A DNA stretch of 64,000 nucleotides from Duganella sp. CF402 (GCF_900109645.1 NZ_FOBG01000002.1:186001-250000), one strand, 5' to 3'; shown: positions 1-8,665, numbered from the stretch's first letter. Notes: generated by a model from the letters alone, not told the origin. Program-made: numbers and translations.

Positions 1-548
1 TTATTGCAGAATTACAAGCCAAGCGTGATTTATTACATAACGAAAAGATCAAACTAGAAGACCGAGTGCGCCAGCTCGCGGTACGTCAAGATAGCCGCAA
101 AGCAGAAGTAGCAGCGACTGTTTCCAGTGCTATGCAAAGGCTCCTAAAATTAGATCTACCATTGCAAGAAGAATTCAAAAATCCTCGCGAAGTAATATTC
201 GACTTTGTTGAGAATGCTGTTTATGTGAATGGCGCAAAGAATTTCTCCGAAAGTTCGGCTGTCGTGTTGAGACACATTTTCCACTTAGCGTTATTAACTG
301 CCAGCATCAAACACCCGTACATGCGTGTTCCGCGTTTTATGATGCTTGACGGGATAGATGATGGAGGCATGGAGAAGGAACGCAGTCACCGGCTCCAAGA
401 GATTATCGTTAACGAATGTGAAGGTTTTGATGTTGATTTTCAATTAATATTTGCCACATCGGAAATAAATCCGTTATTGGAAAGAGAGGATCTAGTCGCA
501 GGAAGGTCGTTTAGTCCGAATGCCCGTTCACTAGACGTGCGAAATTAA
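1..548 (+). CDS. C-terminal part of an SMC/AAA-like ATPase (5' end outside window)
   Basis: The frame is open from base 3 to the stop at 546-548, so the gene begins before the window. The first ~45 visible residues are charged and helical, like the end of a coiled coil. They are followed by a C-terminal ABC/SMC-type half: NFSESSAVVLRH resembles a signature helix, RFMMLDGIDDGGME resembles Walker B plus D-loop, and FQLIFATSEI fits the switch region. Such ATPases act in DNA repair, and many stand-alone ones belong to anti-phage systems, but which applies here cannot be told. The DNA is much richer in A/T than the rest of the window, and a DUF3223 gene follows 69 bases downstream. The family call is inference; the truncation and motifs are seen. 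Confidence 0.6.
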   Translation, partial: IAELQAKRDLLHNEKIKLEDRVRQLAVRQDSRKAEVAATVSSAMQRLLKLDLPLQEEFKNPREVIFDFVENAVYVNGAKNFSESSAVVLRHIFHLALLTASIKHPYMRVPRFMMLDGIDDGGMEKERSHRLQEIIVNECEGFDVDFQLIFATSEINPLLEREDLVAGRSFSPNARSLDVRN

Positions 549-617
549 CTTAATATCCATTGTTTTGAATGGTCTTTTATGTCGTCGTTATAGATTCATA
601 TAGGGCGTGGAGATTGT

Positions 618-959
618 ATGGCTAAATCTGTACTACTTTCAAATGGAAAATTCTGGGCAACGCAAACTGCGGCAAAAGCGCATTTTAAAGCGATATTAAA
701 TGGTCTATCGGACGGTGAAAGTGTAAAAAACATTTCAGACCAAAGCGATTTAGCCGCACTACTCCAAGAATATGACCGCGATATGCCCGCAGAAAGTACA
801 AAGTCAGGGAAGGGTATTGCTTATTTCTTTAGGGACCGAGATAAAGAGCATAACGGTATGACCTCTTGCTTTTATGTCTATCGGATTGATGATACCTCGA
901 TTGATTTCAGCTACATAAGAGCTATCGAGGTAGCTTCACGACGCGGTAATAAAAAATGA
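618..959 (+). CDS. DUF3223 / DCL-family small protein
   Basis: A 113-residue soluble protein. It begins MAKSVLLSNGKFWATQTAAK and contains YFFRDRDKEHN and a C-terminal DFSYIRAIE. This layout (N-terminal strand, helix rich in Ala/Phe, central Asp-rich turn, C-terminal DFSYI) matches the DUF3223 family, related to the plant DCL domain, as I recall it; biochemical function is unknown. It starts at ATG with GGAG about 8 bases upstream. It lies 69 bases after the ATPase gene on the same strand and has the same AT-rich composition, so the two may have been acquired together. Confidence 0.6.
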   Translation: MAKSVLLSNGKFWATQTAAKAHFKAILNGLSDGESVKNISDQSDLAALLQEYDRDMPAESTKSGKGIAYFFRDRDKEHNGMTSCFYVYRIDDTSIDFSYIRAIEVASRRGNKK

Positions 960-994
960 TAGTATCGATTGTCTTTTTAACTGCGTAGGCGGAA

Positions 995-1504
995 ATGGAA
1001 CCAATCACATGGGCATTTATAGGTACACTCTGCGGGGCGGCGGTCGGGGCGTTGACCAGCATCGCAACTACTACAATTAACAGTCGTAATGCGGCAAGCT
1101 TGCAATCTGCAAAAACTCGGGATGAGCGTGATGAGCGTCGAAGAGCATTTCAGCGCGAGACAATCCTTCAGGTACAAGATTGCTTTCATGATCTGATGCG
1201 TTTTTCTGCAAGGATCTATCTCTCCGATTTAGAGGCTTACCGGACTAATAAGGATTGGAAGAAAAATAGGCTTGGACCTGATTTGGACGAGGGTTTTAGA
1301 TTGCAAAATCAGAAACTGAGTTGTCTTGTAGAGCGTGTTTTTGATGACAATTTGCGATCTGAACTTCGTTCATTACATTCCACTGTTTCTTCTATAGCCT
1401 ATTCAGAAAATCGTGAGCACGCTGAAGCGATTCACCATGAATCAGCGTCACAATTTACGCAGACCATGAAGGCGCTAGGAGAAGTACTACGCTCTAATTA
1501 TTGA
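995..1504 (+). CDS. Small membrane-anchored protein of unknown function
   Basis: 169 residues. The N-terminal ~25 residues (ITWAFIGTLCGAAVGALTS) form one likely membrane span. A charged, helical cytoplasmic part follows, with a run of Arg/Glu/Asp around residues 40-55 and a C-terminal helix. No catalytic motif is visible. The gene starts 35 bases after the DUF3223 gene on the same strand, in equally AT-rich DNA, with GGCGG just ahead of the ATG. It may belong to the same acquired block. I do not recognise a family. Confidence 0.55.
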   Translation: MEPITWAFIGTLCGAAVGALTSIATTTINSRNAASLQSAKTRDERDERRRAFQRETILQVQDCFHDLMRFSARIYLSDLEAYRTNKDWKKNRLGPDLDEGFRLQNQKLSCLVERVFDDNLRSELRSLHSTVSSIAYSENREHAEAIHHESASQFTQTMKALGEVLRSNY

Positions 1505-1637
1505 AGAGGCGTTAAACAGCTATGGGCAAATGTCTGTTGAGCCGACACCTGTTGCGTCATACAGTCACTTTTTTGTTGATTTTTTATTAATTATCGCGCA
1601 CCATCCTTTACATGAACAACTATTAAGGATGGCAAAA

Positions 1638-2080
1638 ATGTCCCTGCTCAACAGCTTGAAAATCGTTACCGTAAAACGCCCTGCCCCTGTATCGCCAATC
1701 GCACGTCGCCGTGACATGCTGATCGCAAAACTGAACGAGCAGGTCGCTTACGCGCAAGCCCAGCAGGAAGGCGGCGTGTACGCGCGACGCGTATTCGCAC
1801 CGTGAAGGATCAGGAATCCGGCGAGAGCAAGCGCGTTGAAATGCCGAAGCGCGTTAAGCCTTGGTGGTTTACTGATGACAGCGGCAAGCTGTGTCTGGTC
1901 GTCAAATACGGCACTAAGCCGCTGGAACTGTCGAAGGGTAAAGCGGCTATCGAGCTGGCCACGCAAGCTGACCTGATTCCGACGCTGGAAACGCTGAAAG
2001 CTGCTGTATCGGCTGGCGAGTTGGACGCCCAGATCGAAGTGATGAGCGGCGCGCTGCGCAAAGGCTTCGCTAAGAAGTGA
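1638..2080 (+). pseudogene. DUF6641-like gene split by a one-base frameshift
   Basis: Two consecutive frames look like halves of one ~147-residue protein. The first half starts at ATG 1638, eight bases after AAGGA. It reads MSLLNSLKIVTVKRP and then runs out of frame to a stop at 1803-1805. The second half is open from upstream of 1802 to 2080; it contains RIRTVKDQESGESK and EMPKRVKPWWF and ends GFAKK. Reading back in its frame gives TRIRTV, so adding one C near 1783-1786 would restore YAPTRIRTVKD. From memory the DUF6641 family is a single polypeptide with this order. Causes could be a real mutation, a sequencing error or programmed frameshifting. If the second half is translated on its own, GTG 1802 would overlap the first stop. 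Confidence 0.6.
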
Positions 2081-2100
2081 TCCGTAAGGCCCAGATAGCA

Positions 2101-2130
2101 AAAGCGCCCGCAATGGGCGCTTTGTCATTT
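2101..2130 (+). terminator. Rho-independent terminator after the DUF6641-like gene
   Basis: A perfect 9-bp stem (AAAGCGCCC / GGGCGCTTT) with a 5-base loop at 2101-2123, 20 bases after the stop. It is followed only by GTCATTT, so the T tract is short. It separates the accessory genes from the minus-strand crystallin gene. Confidence 0.65.
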
Positions 2131-2272
2131 CCGAAGGTGCAATAAGCTAGCCGAAAGTTCGCAAATTTTGTACGTATTTTGCACGCCAAGGTCTACCGAC
2201 GATTTAGCCCTACTGGCAATTGGCCACGCCCAGGGTCTGGTAGTAATCCTTGTACTCCACGTGACACGCTCC

Positions 2273-2599
2273 TTACTTGGCCTTCCTGGGCTCGACCTCG
2301 CGCACCGAGGAAATCATATCGTCGAAGCCTTTCAGCTCGCCGTACTCGCCCTCCTTCAGCACCATGCACTTGCCCTTGTAGTGTTTTTCCGCGCACACTT
2401 GCCACGTGCCCTTGTGCACCACCACGCTGGAAGTCTTGTCGTTGAAGCCTTGCAGGTCGAGGTCGGGAACGGCCTCGTGCAGGGTGATGGCGGGTCCGCC
2501 CAGATGGGCGCGCGTGTACAGCGTGATGTCGCCGGCGCTGGCGGCCACGCTGGTGGTGCCCAATACAGCGGCGACGGCGGCGGCGAGGAATGGGTGCAT
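2273..2599 (-). CDS. Secreted beta/gamma-crystallin domain protein
   Basis: 108 residues. A signal peptide of ~22 residues ends at ...VAASA. One beta/gamma-crystallin unit with two Greek-key halves follows: DITLYTRAHLGGPAITL with FNDKTSSV, then WQVCAEKHYKGKC with FDDMISSV. The D-[DK]-x-[ST]-S segments are the usual Ca2+-binding stretch of this fold. Two Cys residues in the second half could form a disulphide outside the cytoplasm. GGAGAC precedes the ATG. Function is probably structural or calcium-binding; the substrate is unknown. It is a single-gene unit divergent from the MATE gene. Confidence 0.75.
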   Translation of the reverse strand: MHPFLAAAVAAVLGTTSVAASAGDITLYTRAHLGGPAITLHEAVPDLDLQGFNDKTSSVVVHKGTWQVCAEKHYKGKCMVLKEGEYGELKGFDDMISSVREVEPRKAK

Positions 2600-2692
2600 G
2601 GTCCGTCTCCAATGGATGAGCCAGCATCATAACGCGCAAAGCTGTTGCCAACACAGTAAAATTGCTAGTTTCTGTAACCCCGGGTTTCCCCC

Positions 2693-4069
2693 ATGCCGCA
2701 TACCTTCACCCTGCCCAACGTCCGCCGTGAAATCGCCGCCCTGTGGCAACTGGCCTGGCCGGTGCTGATCGGCCAGCTGGCCAATGTCGGCATGGGCGTG
2801 GCCGACGTCGCCATGACCGGCCACGCCAGCGCCGACGAGCTGGCGGCCGTGGCGCTGGGCGCCTCGGTGTGGGGCATCATCCTGGTGACGGTGACCGGCA
2901 TCATGATGGCGGTCAACAGCATCGTGGCGCACGATGTCGGCGCCGGCGCACTCGACAAGGTGCCGCACACGGTGCGCCAGGCGCTGTGGGCCAGCGTCGG
3001 CGTGGGCGTGGCGGCGGCGCTGCTGGCCAACCTGGCCACCCTGGTGTTCGACTACCTGCAGTTGACGCCGCATGTGCAGGCCCAGGCCACGCTGTTCGTG
3101 CATTTCATCAGCATCGGCCTGGTGCCGCTGGCCGCCTACCGCGCGCTGTACGGCTACAGCGCCAGCATCAACGAGACCAAGCCGGTGATGGTGATCGCCC
3201 TGCTGGGCCTGCTGTTCAACGTGATCGTCAACTGGCTGCTGATCTTCGGCCACTTCGGCTTGCCCAAGCTGGGCGGCGTCGGCTGCGCGGTCGCCACCGG
3301 CCTGTGCATGTGGCTGATGCTGGGCGCCATGCTGCTGTGGATCCGCTACGCCCCGGCCTACCGCGCCACCTATCCGTTCAGCCACTGGGAATGGCCGCAC
3401 TGGCCCGAGATCCGCACCACCTTGCGCCTCGGCCTGCCGATCGGCGTGACCTACTTTGCCGAAGTCAGCGCGTTTGGCGCGGTCAGTCTGCTGGTGGCGC
3501 GCTACGGCGTGGTGGAAGTGTCGGCGCACCAGATCGCGCTCAACTTCAGCTCGCTGACCTTCATGGTGCCGCTCAGCTTTGGCATCGCCCTGATCACCCG
3601 CGTCGGCCAGGCGATGGGCGAAGGGGATGCGGTGCGCGCGCGCTTCGTCTCGTGGGTCGGCGTCGGCATGTCGTTGGCGTTTGGCGCGCTGTCGGCGCTG
3701 CTGATGGTGCTGCTGCGCCAGCAGATCGCCGCCGCCTACACCTCCGATCTGGCGGTGCAGGCGCTGTGCGCCTACCTGCTGCTGTTTGCCGCGCTGTTTC
3801 AATTATTCGATGCTACCCAGGTTGCGGCATCGAGTGCGATACGCGGCTACAAGGTGACGCGCGCGCCGATGCAGATCCAGCTGCTGGCGTTCTGGGGCTT
3901 CGCGCTGCCGCTGGGCTGCTGGCTGGGACTGGGCCACGACATGGCGGCGGCCGGCTTCTGGATCGGCCTGACTATCGGACTGACAGTCGCGGCGGTGCTG
4001 CTCAGCTGGGCCCTGCAACGGCTGGCGTCACGCCGGGTGGCCGAAGGAAAAACGGTTTTAGGGCGCTGA
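2693..4069 (+). CDS. MATE-family efflux transporter
   Basis: 458 residues with about twelve hydrophobic spans and the typical opening WQLAWPVLIGQLANVGMGVAD followed by MTGHAS, as in the NorM/DinF branch of MATE exporters. These inner-membrane antiporters use Na+ or H+ to expel cationic drugs or metabolites. The length matches the family (440-480). No paired regulator or periplasmic subunit lies beside it; the next gene starts 75 bases downstream and is an unrelated peptidase. The substrate cannot be read from sequence. Confidence 0.85.
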   Translation: MPHTFTLPNVRREIAALWQLAWPVLIGQLANVGMGVADVAMTGHASADELAAVALGASVWGIILVTVTGIMMAVNSIVAHDVGAGALDKVPHTVRQALWASVGVGVAAALLANLATLVFDYLQLTPHVQAQATLFVHFISIGLVPLAAYRALYGYSASINETKPVMVIALLGLLFNVIVNWLLIFGHFGLPKLGGVGCAVATGLCMWLMLGAMLLWIRYAPAYRATYPFSHWEWPHWPEIRTTLRLGLPIGVTYFAEVSAFGAVSLLVARYGVVEVSAHQIALNFSSLTFMVPLSFGIALITRVGQAMGEGDAVRARFVSWVGVGMSLAFGALSALLMVLLRQQIAAAYTSDLAVQALCAYLLLFAALFQLFDATQVAASSAIRGYKVTRAPMQIQLLAFWGFALPLGCWLGLGHDMAAAGFWIGLTIGLTVAAVLLSWALQRLASRRVAEGKTVLGR

Positions 4070-4144
4070 TTCCCAATCTTGCCGTCTCGCCACCGGCGGT
4101 GCGCTCTGGTATCGTCTCGGATTCTGCAACCAAGAGACAACACC

Positions 4145-6352
4145 ATGCGCTTCCTTCTTTGTTCCCTCGCCCTGTTGGCCGGGACCCAAGCCTCGGCCGA
4201 ACAACTCACGCTGGACCGCATCCACGGCGAATCCTCGCTCAGCGGCCCCGGCGTGCGCAGCCTGAAAGTCTCGCCGGATGGTGCCCGCGTCACCTTCCTG
4301 CGCGGCCGCGACGACAACCAGTTCCAGCTCGACCTGTGGGAATACAACCTCAAGGACAAGAGCACGCACCGCCTGATCGACTCCAAGATCCTGGTGGCGG
4401 AAGAAAAACTGTCCGACGCCGAAAAGGCGCGCCGCGAGCGTGAGCGCATCGCTTCGTTCAAGGGCATTCTCAACTACAGCTGGTCGCCGGACGGCAAGCG
4501 CCTGCTGGTGCCAATCGCGGGTAACCTGTATCTGGTCGACGCCGCCAAGCCGGATCAGGCGCGCCTGGTCGCTTCGGGCAATGTGCTCGATCCGAAGATC
4601 TCGCCGCAAGGCCGCTACGTCTCCTTCGTGCGCGACCAGAACCTGTTCGTGATCGAACTGGCGACCGGCAAGGAAAAGCAGCTGACCACCGATGGCAAGG
4701 ACGCCATCCACAACGGTGAAGCTGAATTCGTGGCGCAGGAAGAAATGGGCCAGACCACCGGCTACTACTGGGCGCCGGACGATTCCGCCATCGCCTACAA
4801 GCGCTACGACGAAAGCCCGGTGCCGATCGCGCGCCGCTTTGAAATCTACGCCGACCGCACCGACGTGATCGAGCAGCGCTACCCGGCCGCCGGCGATCCT
4901 AACGTGCTGGTCGAGCTGAAGATCGTCTCGCCGGAAACCGGCGTGATTCGCGACGTCGACCTCGGCGCCAATAAGGATATCTATCTGGTGCGCGCCGACT
5001 GGGCCGCCAGCAGCAAGGCGCTGCTGTTCCAGCGCCAGAGCCGCGACCAGAAGACGCTGGAACTGGTGTCGGTCGATGCCGCCACGCTGGCGCAAAAAGT
5101 GCTGCTCACCGAAACCGCCAAGACCTGGGTCAGCATCTTCGACGACCTGCGCTTCCTGTCCAACAACAAGGGCTTCATCTGGTCGTCGGAACGCACCGGC
5201 CGCAAGCACCTGTATCTGTACGACATGAACGGCAAGCTGCTGCACCCGATCTCGAAAGGCGAATGGGGCGTGGAACAGCTGCTGGCCGTGGATGAAAAGA
5301 GCGGCCGCGTGTTCGTCGAATCCAACCGCGACGCGGTGATCGACAACCAGACCTATGCGCTGAAACTCGATGGCAGCAGCGCCGACAAACCAGTACGTCT
5401 CACGCAAGGCGACGGCTGGCACAACACCTCATTCGCGCGCAACGGCGAAGTGTTTGTCGACACCTTCTCCAACCCGGACACGCCGCCGCAAGTGAGCATC
5501 CGCCGTCCGGACGGCAGCATGATCGAATGGCTGGAGCACAACGAGCTGAACGCCAAGCACCCGTACGGCAAGTATCTCGATGCGCATCTGAAAACCGAGT
5601 ACGGCTCGCTCAAGGCCAAGGATGGCCAGACCCTGTACTACTCGATGATCAAGCCGGCCAACTTCAACCCGGCCAAGAAATATCCGGTGTTCCTGTTCAC
5701 CTACGGCGGCCCGCACTCGCAGCACGTGCAGCGCAAGTGGGGCAACTACTTCGACCAGTACATGGCGCAGCAAGGCTTCATCGTCTGGCGCCTGGACAAC
5801 CGTGGTTCGGGCCGCCGCGAGCGCGCCTTCACCGACGCCAACTACCATCAACTGGGCCGCGTGGAAATCGAAGACCAGCTGACCGGCGTGGAATGGCTGG
5901 GCCAGCAAAGCTACGTGGACGCCAAGCGCGTCGGCGTGTTCGGCTGGAGCTACGGCGGCTTCATGACCTTGCGCCTGCTGGCGGAAGCATCGGACAAGAT
6001 CGCGATGGGCGTATCGGTGGCGCCGGTGACCGACTGGTCGCTGTACGACACCCACTACACCGAGCAGTTCATGGGCACGCCGAAAGAGAACGCGGCCGGC
6101 TATGAATACAGCGGCGTGTACTCGCATCTCGACGGTCTGAAATCGCCGCTGCTGCTGATGCACGGCATGGCCGACGACAATGTGCTGTTCACCAACACCA
6201 CGCGCATGATCGATGCGCTGGTGAAGCGCAACGTGCAGTTCGAGCTGATGACCTACCCGGGCGGCAAGCACGGCCTGTCGGGCCGGCCGTCGCAGCGCCA
6301 CGTGTACGGCAAGATTGAAGCCTTCTTCAAGAAAAACCTGAAGCCTGAATAA
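4145..6352 (+). CDS. Dipeptidyl-peptidase IV-like S9 family peptidase
   Basis: 735 residues from the ATG at 4145, which gives a clean signal peptide (MRFLLCSLALLAGTQASA); the frame is open 66 bases further upstream but lacks such a signal. An N-terminal beta-propeller carries WSPDGK repeats and the double-Glu motif AEFVAQEEM that holds the substrate amino terminus in DPP IV. The C-terminal alpha/beta hydrolase has Ser602 in GWSYGG, Asp677 in MADDNV and His709 in GGKHGLS. Expected activity is removal of X-Pro or X-Ala dipeptides from peptides in the periplasm. A strong hairpin terminator follows directly. Confidence 0.9.
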   Translation: MRFLLCSLALLAGTQASAEQLTLDRIHGESSLSGPGVRSLKVSPDGARVTFLRGRDDNQFQLDLWEYNLKDKSTHRLIDSKILVAEEKLSDAEKARRERERIASFKGILNYSWSPDGKRLLVPIAGNLYLVDAAKPDQARLVASGNVLDPKISPQGRYVSFVRDQNLFVIELATGKEKQLTTDGKDAIHNGEAEFVAQEEMGQTTGYYWAPDDSAIAYKRYDESPVPIARRFEIYADRTDVIEQRYPAAGDPNVLVELKIVSPETGVIRDVDLGANKDIYLVRADWAASSKALLFQRQSRDQKTLELVSVDAATLAQKVLLTETAKTWVSIFDDLRFLSNNKGFIWSSERTGRKHLYLYDMNGKLLHPISKGEWGVEQLLAVDEKSGRVFVESNRDAVIDNQTYALKLDGSSADKPVRLTQGDGWHNTSFARNGEVFVDTFSNPDTPPQVSIRRPDGSMIEWLEHNELNAKHPYGKYLDAHLKTEYGSLKAKDGQTLYYSMIKPANFNPAKKYPVFLFTYGGPHSQHVQRKWGNYFDQYMAQQGFIVWRLDNRGSGRRERAFTDANYHQLGRVEIEDQLTGVEWLGQQSYVDAKRVGVFGWSYGGFMTLRLLAEASDKIAMGVSVAPVTDWSLYDTHYTEQFMGTPKENAAGYEYSGVYSHLDGLKSPLLLMHGMADDNVLFTNTTRMIDALVKRNVQFELMTYPGGKHGLSGRPSQRHVYGKIEAFFKKNLKPE

Positions 6353-6353
6353 C

Positions 6354-6383
6354 AAAAAAGCCGCTGGTAACAGCGGCTTTTTT
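6354..6383. terminator. Bidirectional Rho-independent terminator
   Basis: An A-run, a GCCGCTG / CAGCGGC stem with a GTAA loop, and a T-run. It therefore works on both strands for the convergent DPP IV-like and csbD genes. Confidence 0.85.
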
Positions 6384-6397
6384 CATGGGCACTCGGC

Positions 6398-6586
6398 TTA
6401 GCGGTTGCCTTTGGCGATATCCTTGACGGCTTCCTTGGCGTCGCCATAGCCCTTCTGCAGCTTGCCTTCGGCCTGTTTATTCAGGCCCTTGGCTTGCTGT
6501 TCCGAGCTGCCGACCAGCTTGCCAGCCTCTTCCTGGATTTTACCGCCGACTTCCTTGGCCTTACCTTTGACTTGATCCTTGTTCAT
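6398..6586 (-). CDS. CsbD-like stress protein
   Basis: 62 residues starting MNKDQVKGKAKEVGGKIQEE at the ATG at 6586, with GGGAG upstream; a longer frame to 6619 lacks support. The Gly/Lys/Glu-rich repeated KGKA / EGK pattern is diagnostic of the CsbD family, small hydrophilic, probably disordered proteins induced by general stress. There is no enzyme motif. It is monocistronic and shares its terminator with the convergent peptidase gene. Confidence 0.85.
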   Translation of the reverse strand: MNKDQVKGKAKEVGGKIQEEAGKLVGSSEQQAKGLNKQAEGKLQKGYGDAKEAVKDIAKGNR

Positions 6587-6630
6587 GATGGACTCCCAAG
6601 TTTGTGTGAGGAAGGCCAACTATAGGACGC

Positions 6631-7275
6631 TCACGGCAGAGCTTCTGTGCGTTCGCGTACGCAACGCCACACACTGGCCAGCCACGGCTGCTGCTCGCGC
6701 GGCAAGCCATCGGGCCGATAGTAATGCCGCACCGCCTCAAAGCCCGCCGCCACCAAATAACGCGCCCACGTTTCGTAGTCGTAGTAACTGCCATAGCGCG
6801 GACCATTCCAACCCTCGCGGTTATCGCCACGCGGATTGGAACTGAACAGCACGCCGCCGGTCTTCAATGCCGCATGCAAATCGCGCAGCACGTGCGGCAA
6901 CGCTACGCTCGGCACATGAAACAGCGAAGCGTTGGCGTAGATGCCGTCAAAGTATTGAACCGGCAAATCAAGCTGCACGAAATCCTGCTGCCACACCTCG
7001 CAGCCGCTGTAGGCGCGCGCCATCTCGACGAACTGCGCAGCGCCATCAATGCCGACCGCCTCATGCCCCATCGCCTTGAATGCCTTCAAGTCGCGCCCCG
7101 GCCCGCAGCCGAGGTCGAGCAAGCGATATGGCGCCGGCGCCTCGATCGCCTCCAGCAAGGCCGCAATATTCTGGCTCACATCATGATCGATGGTGCCGGC
7201 AAAAAACTGTTCGGCACTGCGCTCGTAATGCTGCAGTGTGGTATGCGTGATTTTTTCTATCTCTTTATCGTCCAT
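6631..7275 (-). CDS. Class I SAM-dependent methyltransferase
   Basis: 214 residues from the ATG at 7275. Motif I RLLDLGCGPGRDL binds S-adenosylmethionine, GIDGAA is the acidic loop after strand 2, and FDGIYANASLFHV is motif IV/post-motif region. FSSNPRGDN lies in the place of motif VI. The fold is a methyltransf_25/11-type Rossmann domain; the substrate is unknown. It stands alone between csbD and the HDOD gene. An upstream frame extension of 15 residues exists but has no ribosome site. Confidence 0.8.
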   Translation of the reverse strand: MDDKEIEKITHTTLQHYERSAEQFFAGTIDHDVSQNIAALLEAIEAPAPYRLLDLGCGPGRDLKAFKAMGHEAVGIDGAAQFVEMARAYSGCEVWQQDFVQLDLPVQYFDGIYANASLFHVPSVALPHVLRDLHAALKTGGVLFSSNPRGDNREGWNGPRYGSYYDYETWARYLVAAGFEAVRHYYRPDGLPREQQPWLASVWRCVRERTEALP

Positions 7276-7392
7276 TCCGCCAGTGTACCCCGACACACAA
7301 AAGCGACGAAACCCGAGCAAATCTCTTCTTTCATTGGGCGAATCGCTATATAGTTAGCCTATAGCAACGCGCTCAACACCAAGGAGATAAAT

Positions 7393-8220
7393 ATGAAACT
7401 TGATGCCCTGTTCCAGAATCCAACTGCGTTGCCTACCGCGCCCAAAGTCGTGGAAGAGCTGATCAGCAGTTTCGACAAGGCCAGCGTCTCGACCGAAGAG
7501 ATTGCAAAAAAATTGTCGACGGATCCGGTGCTGAGCGCCAAGCTGCTGCGCCTGGCCAACTCGGCCTACTACCACGTCTCGCGCAGCATCGGCACCGTCG
7601 AAGACGCCGTGCTGATGCTCGGCTTCGTGACCGTGCGCACGCTGGTCATTAGTTCCGGCCTGGTCAGCGGTTTCAAGACCGTGCCCGGCCTCGACCTGAA
7701 GCAGTTCTGGAAATACAGCCTGCACACCGCCGTCTCGGCCAAGTGGATCGCCAAGAAAACCAAGGAAAACACCGACCTCGCCTTCACCATCGGCATGATG
7801 CACGCCATCGGCCAGCTGGTGATCCATTCGGCCGCGCCGGAACAGGCGATGGCGCTGGACAAGGTGGCCGGCCCGCTGGACTCACGCCGCCTGGACGCCG
7901 AGCAGGCCTCGCTGGGCTACACCTTTGCCGACGTCGGCGCCGAACTGGCCAAGCGCTGGAAATTCCCGCATACCTTCTCGGAGACCATCTCGGCCTTCCC
8001 GGAACCGCACCACAACGGCGAACTGAACCGCCTGGCAGCGGTGGTGGCGCTGGCCGCCTGGCGCGCGCGCGTGGCGTCCGCCGAGCTGAGCGACGATGAA
8101 ATCGCCGCTTGCTACCCGGTCGACCTGGCTGAGGAACTGGGCCTGGAAGACAACGCCCTGCTCGACGACATGCCGCCGCCGGACGAACTGAGCGCCGGCC
8201 TGGAAGAGCTCGTGAAGTAA
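7393..8220 (+). CDS. HDOD-domain signalling protein
   Basis: 275 residues. The HDOD domain covers about residues 10-205: FQNPTALPTAPKVVEEL at the start, TDPVLSAKLLRLANSAYY in the middle, and the HxxG-like segment MMHAIGQLVIH. HDOD proteins resemble HD phosphohydrolases but usually lack the full metal site; they act as scaffolds in motility, c-di-GMP or cell-cycle signalling. AAGGAG lies six bases before the ATG and a strong terminator follows. The short acidic C-terminal tail has no known domain. The neighbouring fliT gene makes a motility role possible but unproven. Confidence 0.8.
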   Translation: MKLDALFQNPTALPTAPKVVEELISSFDKASVSTEEIAKKLSTDPVLSAKLLRLANSAYYHVSRSIGTVEDAVLMLGFVTVRTLVISSGLVSGFKTVPGLDLKQFWKYSLHTAVSAKWIAKKTKENTDLAFTIGMMHAIGQLVIHSAAPEQAMALDKVAGPLDSRRLDAEQASLGYTFADVGAELAKRWKFPHTFSETISAFPEPHHNGELNRLAAVVALAAWRARVASAELSDDEIAACYPVDLAEELGLEDNALLDDMPPPDELSAGLEELVK

Positions 8221-8242
8221 AAAGTTAATCTTTACACACCAA

Positions 8243-8278
8243 AATCCGCCTGTTTTCACCTCAGGCGGATTTTTTTTC
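8243..8278 (+). terminator. Rho-independent terminator of the HDOD gene
   Basis: A 10-bp stem AATCCGCCTG / CAGGCGGATT (8243-8252 with 8262-8271) followed by an eight-T run. Confidence 0.9.
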
Positions 8279-8299
8279 GATTTTTTTTCAAAAAAACCC

Positions 8300-8326
8300 T
8301 AAAGTTCCCGTTTAAGGCGACGTTAA
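8300..8326 (+). promoter_or_regulatory. Putative sigma-28 (FliA) promoter of fliT
   Basis: TAAAGTTC (8300-8307), 11 bases, then GACGTTAA (8319-8326). The enterobacterial FliA consensus is TAAAGTTT-N11-GCCGATAA, so 7 of 8 and 6 of 8 bases match at the exact spacing. The predicted start lies about 36 bases before the fliT ATG. Confidence 0.6.
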
Positions 8327-8368
8327 TCAGGACATGCGGTAATCCGCTTAACTTAGCCAGGTGGGAAT

Positions 8369-8647
8369 ATGACCTCTTCCGAAGTCCTCTCGATGTATGA
8401 AAACATTGCCGGTTTGACCAGCCAGATGGCGGCCGCCGCGCGTATGGGAGATTTGGACCGCCTCGGCAAGCTGGAAACCCAGTGCGCCGCTGAAGCCAGC
8501 GCCGTCAGCACCGGCGTGCCAGCCCTGGCCGGCGCCCAGCGCCTGCGCAAGATCGACCTGCTGAAACAAATCCTGGCCAACGACCGCGAAATCCGTGACG
8601 CTACCGATCCCTGGATGAACAACATTCCAGGCATGGCCCGCCAGTAA
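8369..8647 (+). CDS. fliT: Orphan flagellar protein FliT
   Basis: 92 residues, all helical, beginning MTSSEVLSMYENIAGLTSQM and ending with DREIRDATDPWMNNI. This matches beta-proteobacterial FliT proteins as I recall them. FliT is the export chaperone of the filament cap FliD and in enterics also modulates FlhDC. No other flagellar gene is in the window, so fliT is separated from fliD/fliS here. The sigma-28-like promoter just upstream supports the assignment. GGTGGGA lies before the ATG and a hairpin terminator follows. The sequence is short, so homology rests on pattern only. Confidence 0.7.
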   Translation: MTSSEVLSMYENIAGLTSQMAAAARMGDLDRLGKLETQCAAEASAVSTGVPALAGAQRLRKIDLLKQILANDREIRDATDPWMNNIPGMARQ

Positions 8648-8665
8648 AAAGGACCTACCCTACGA

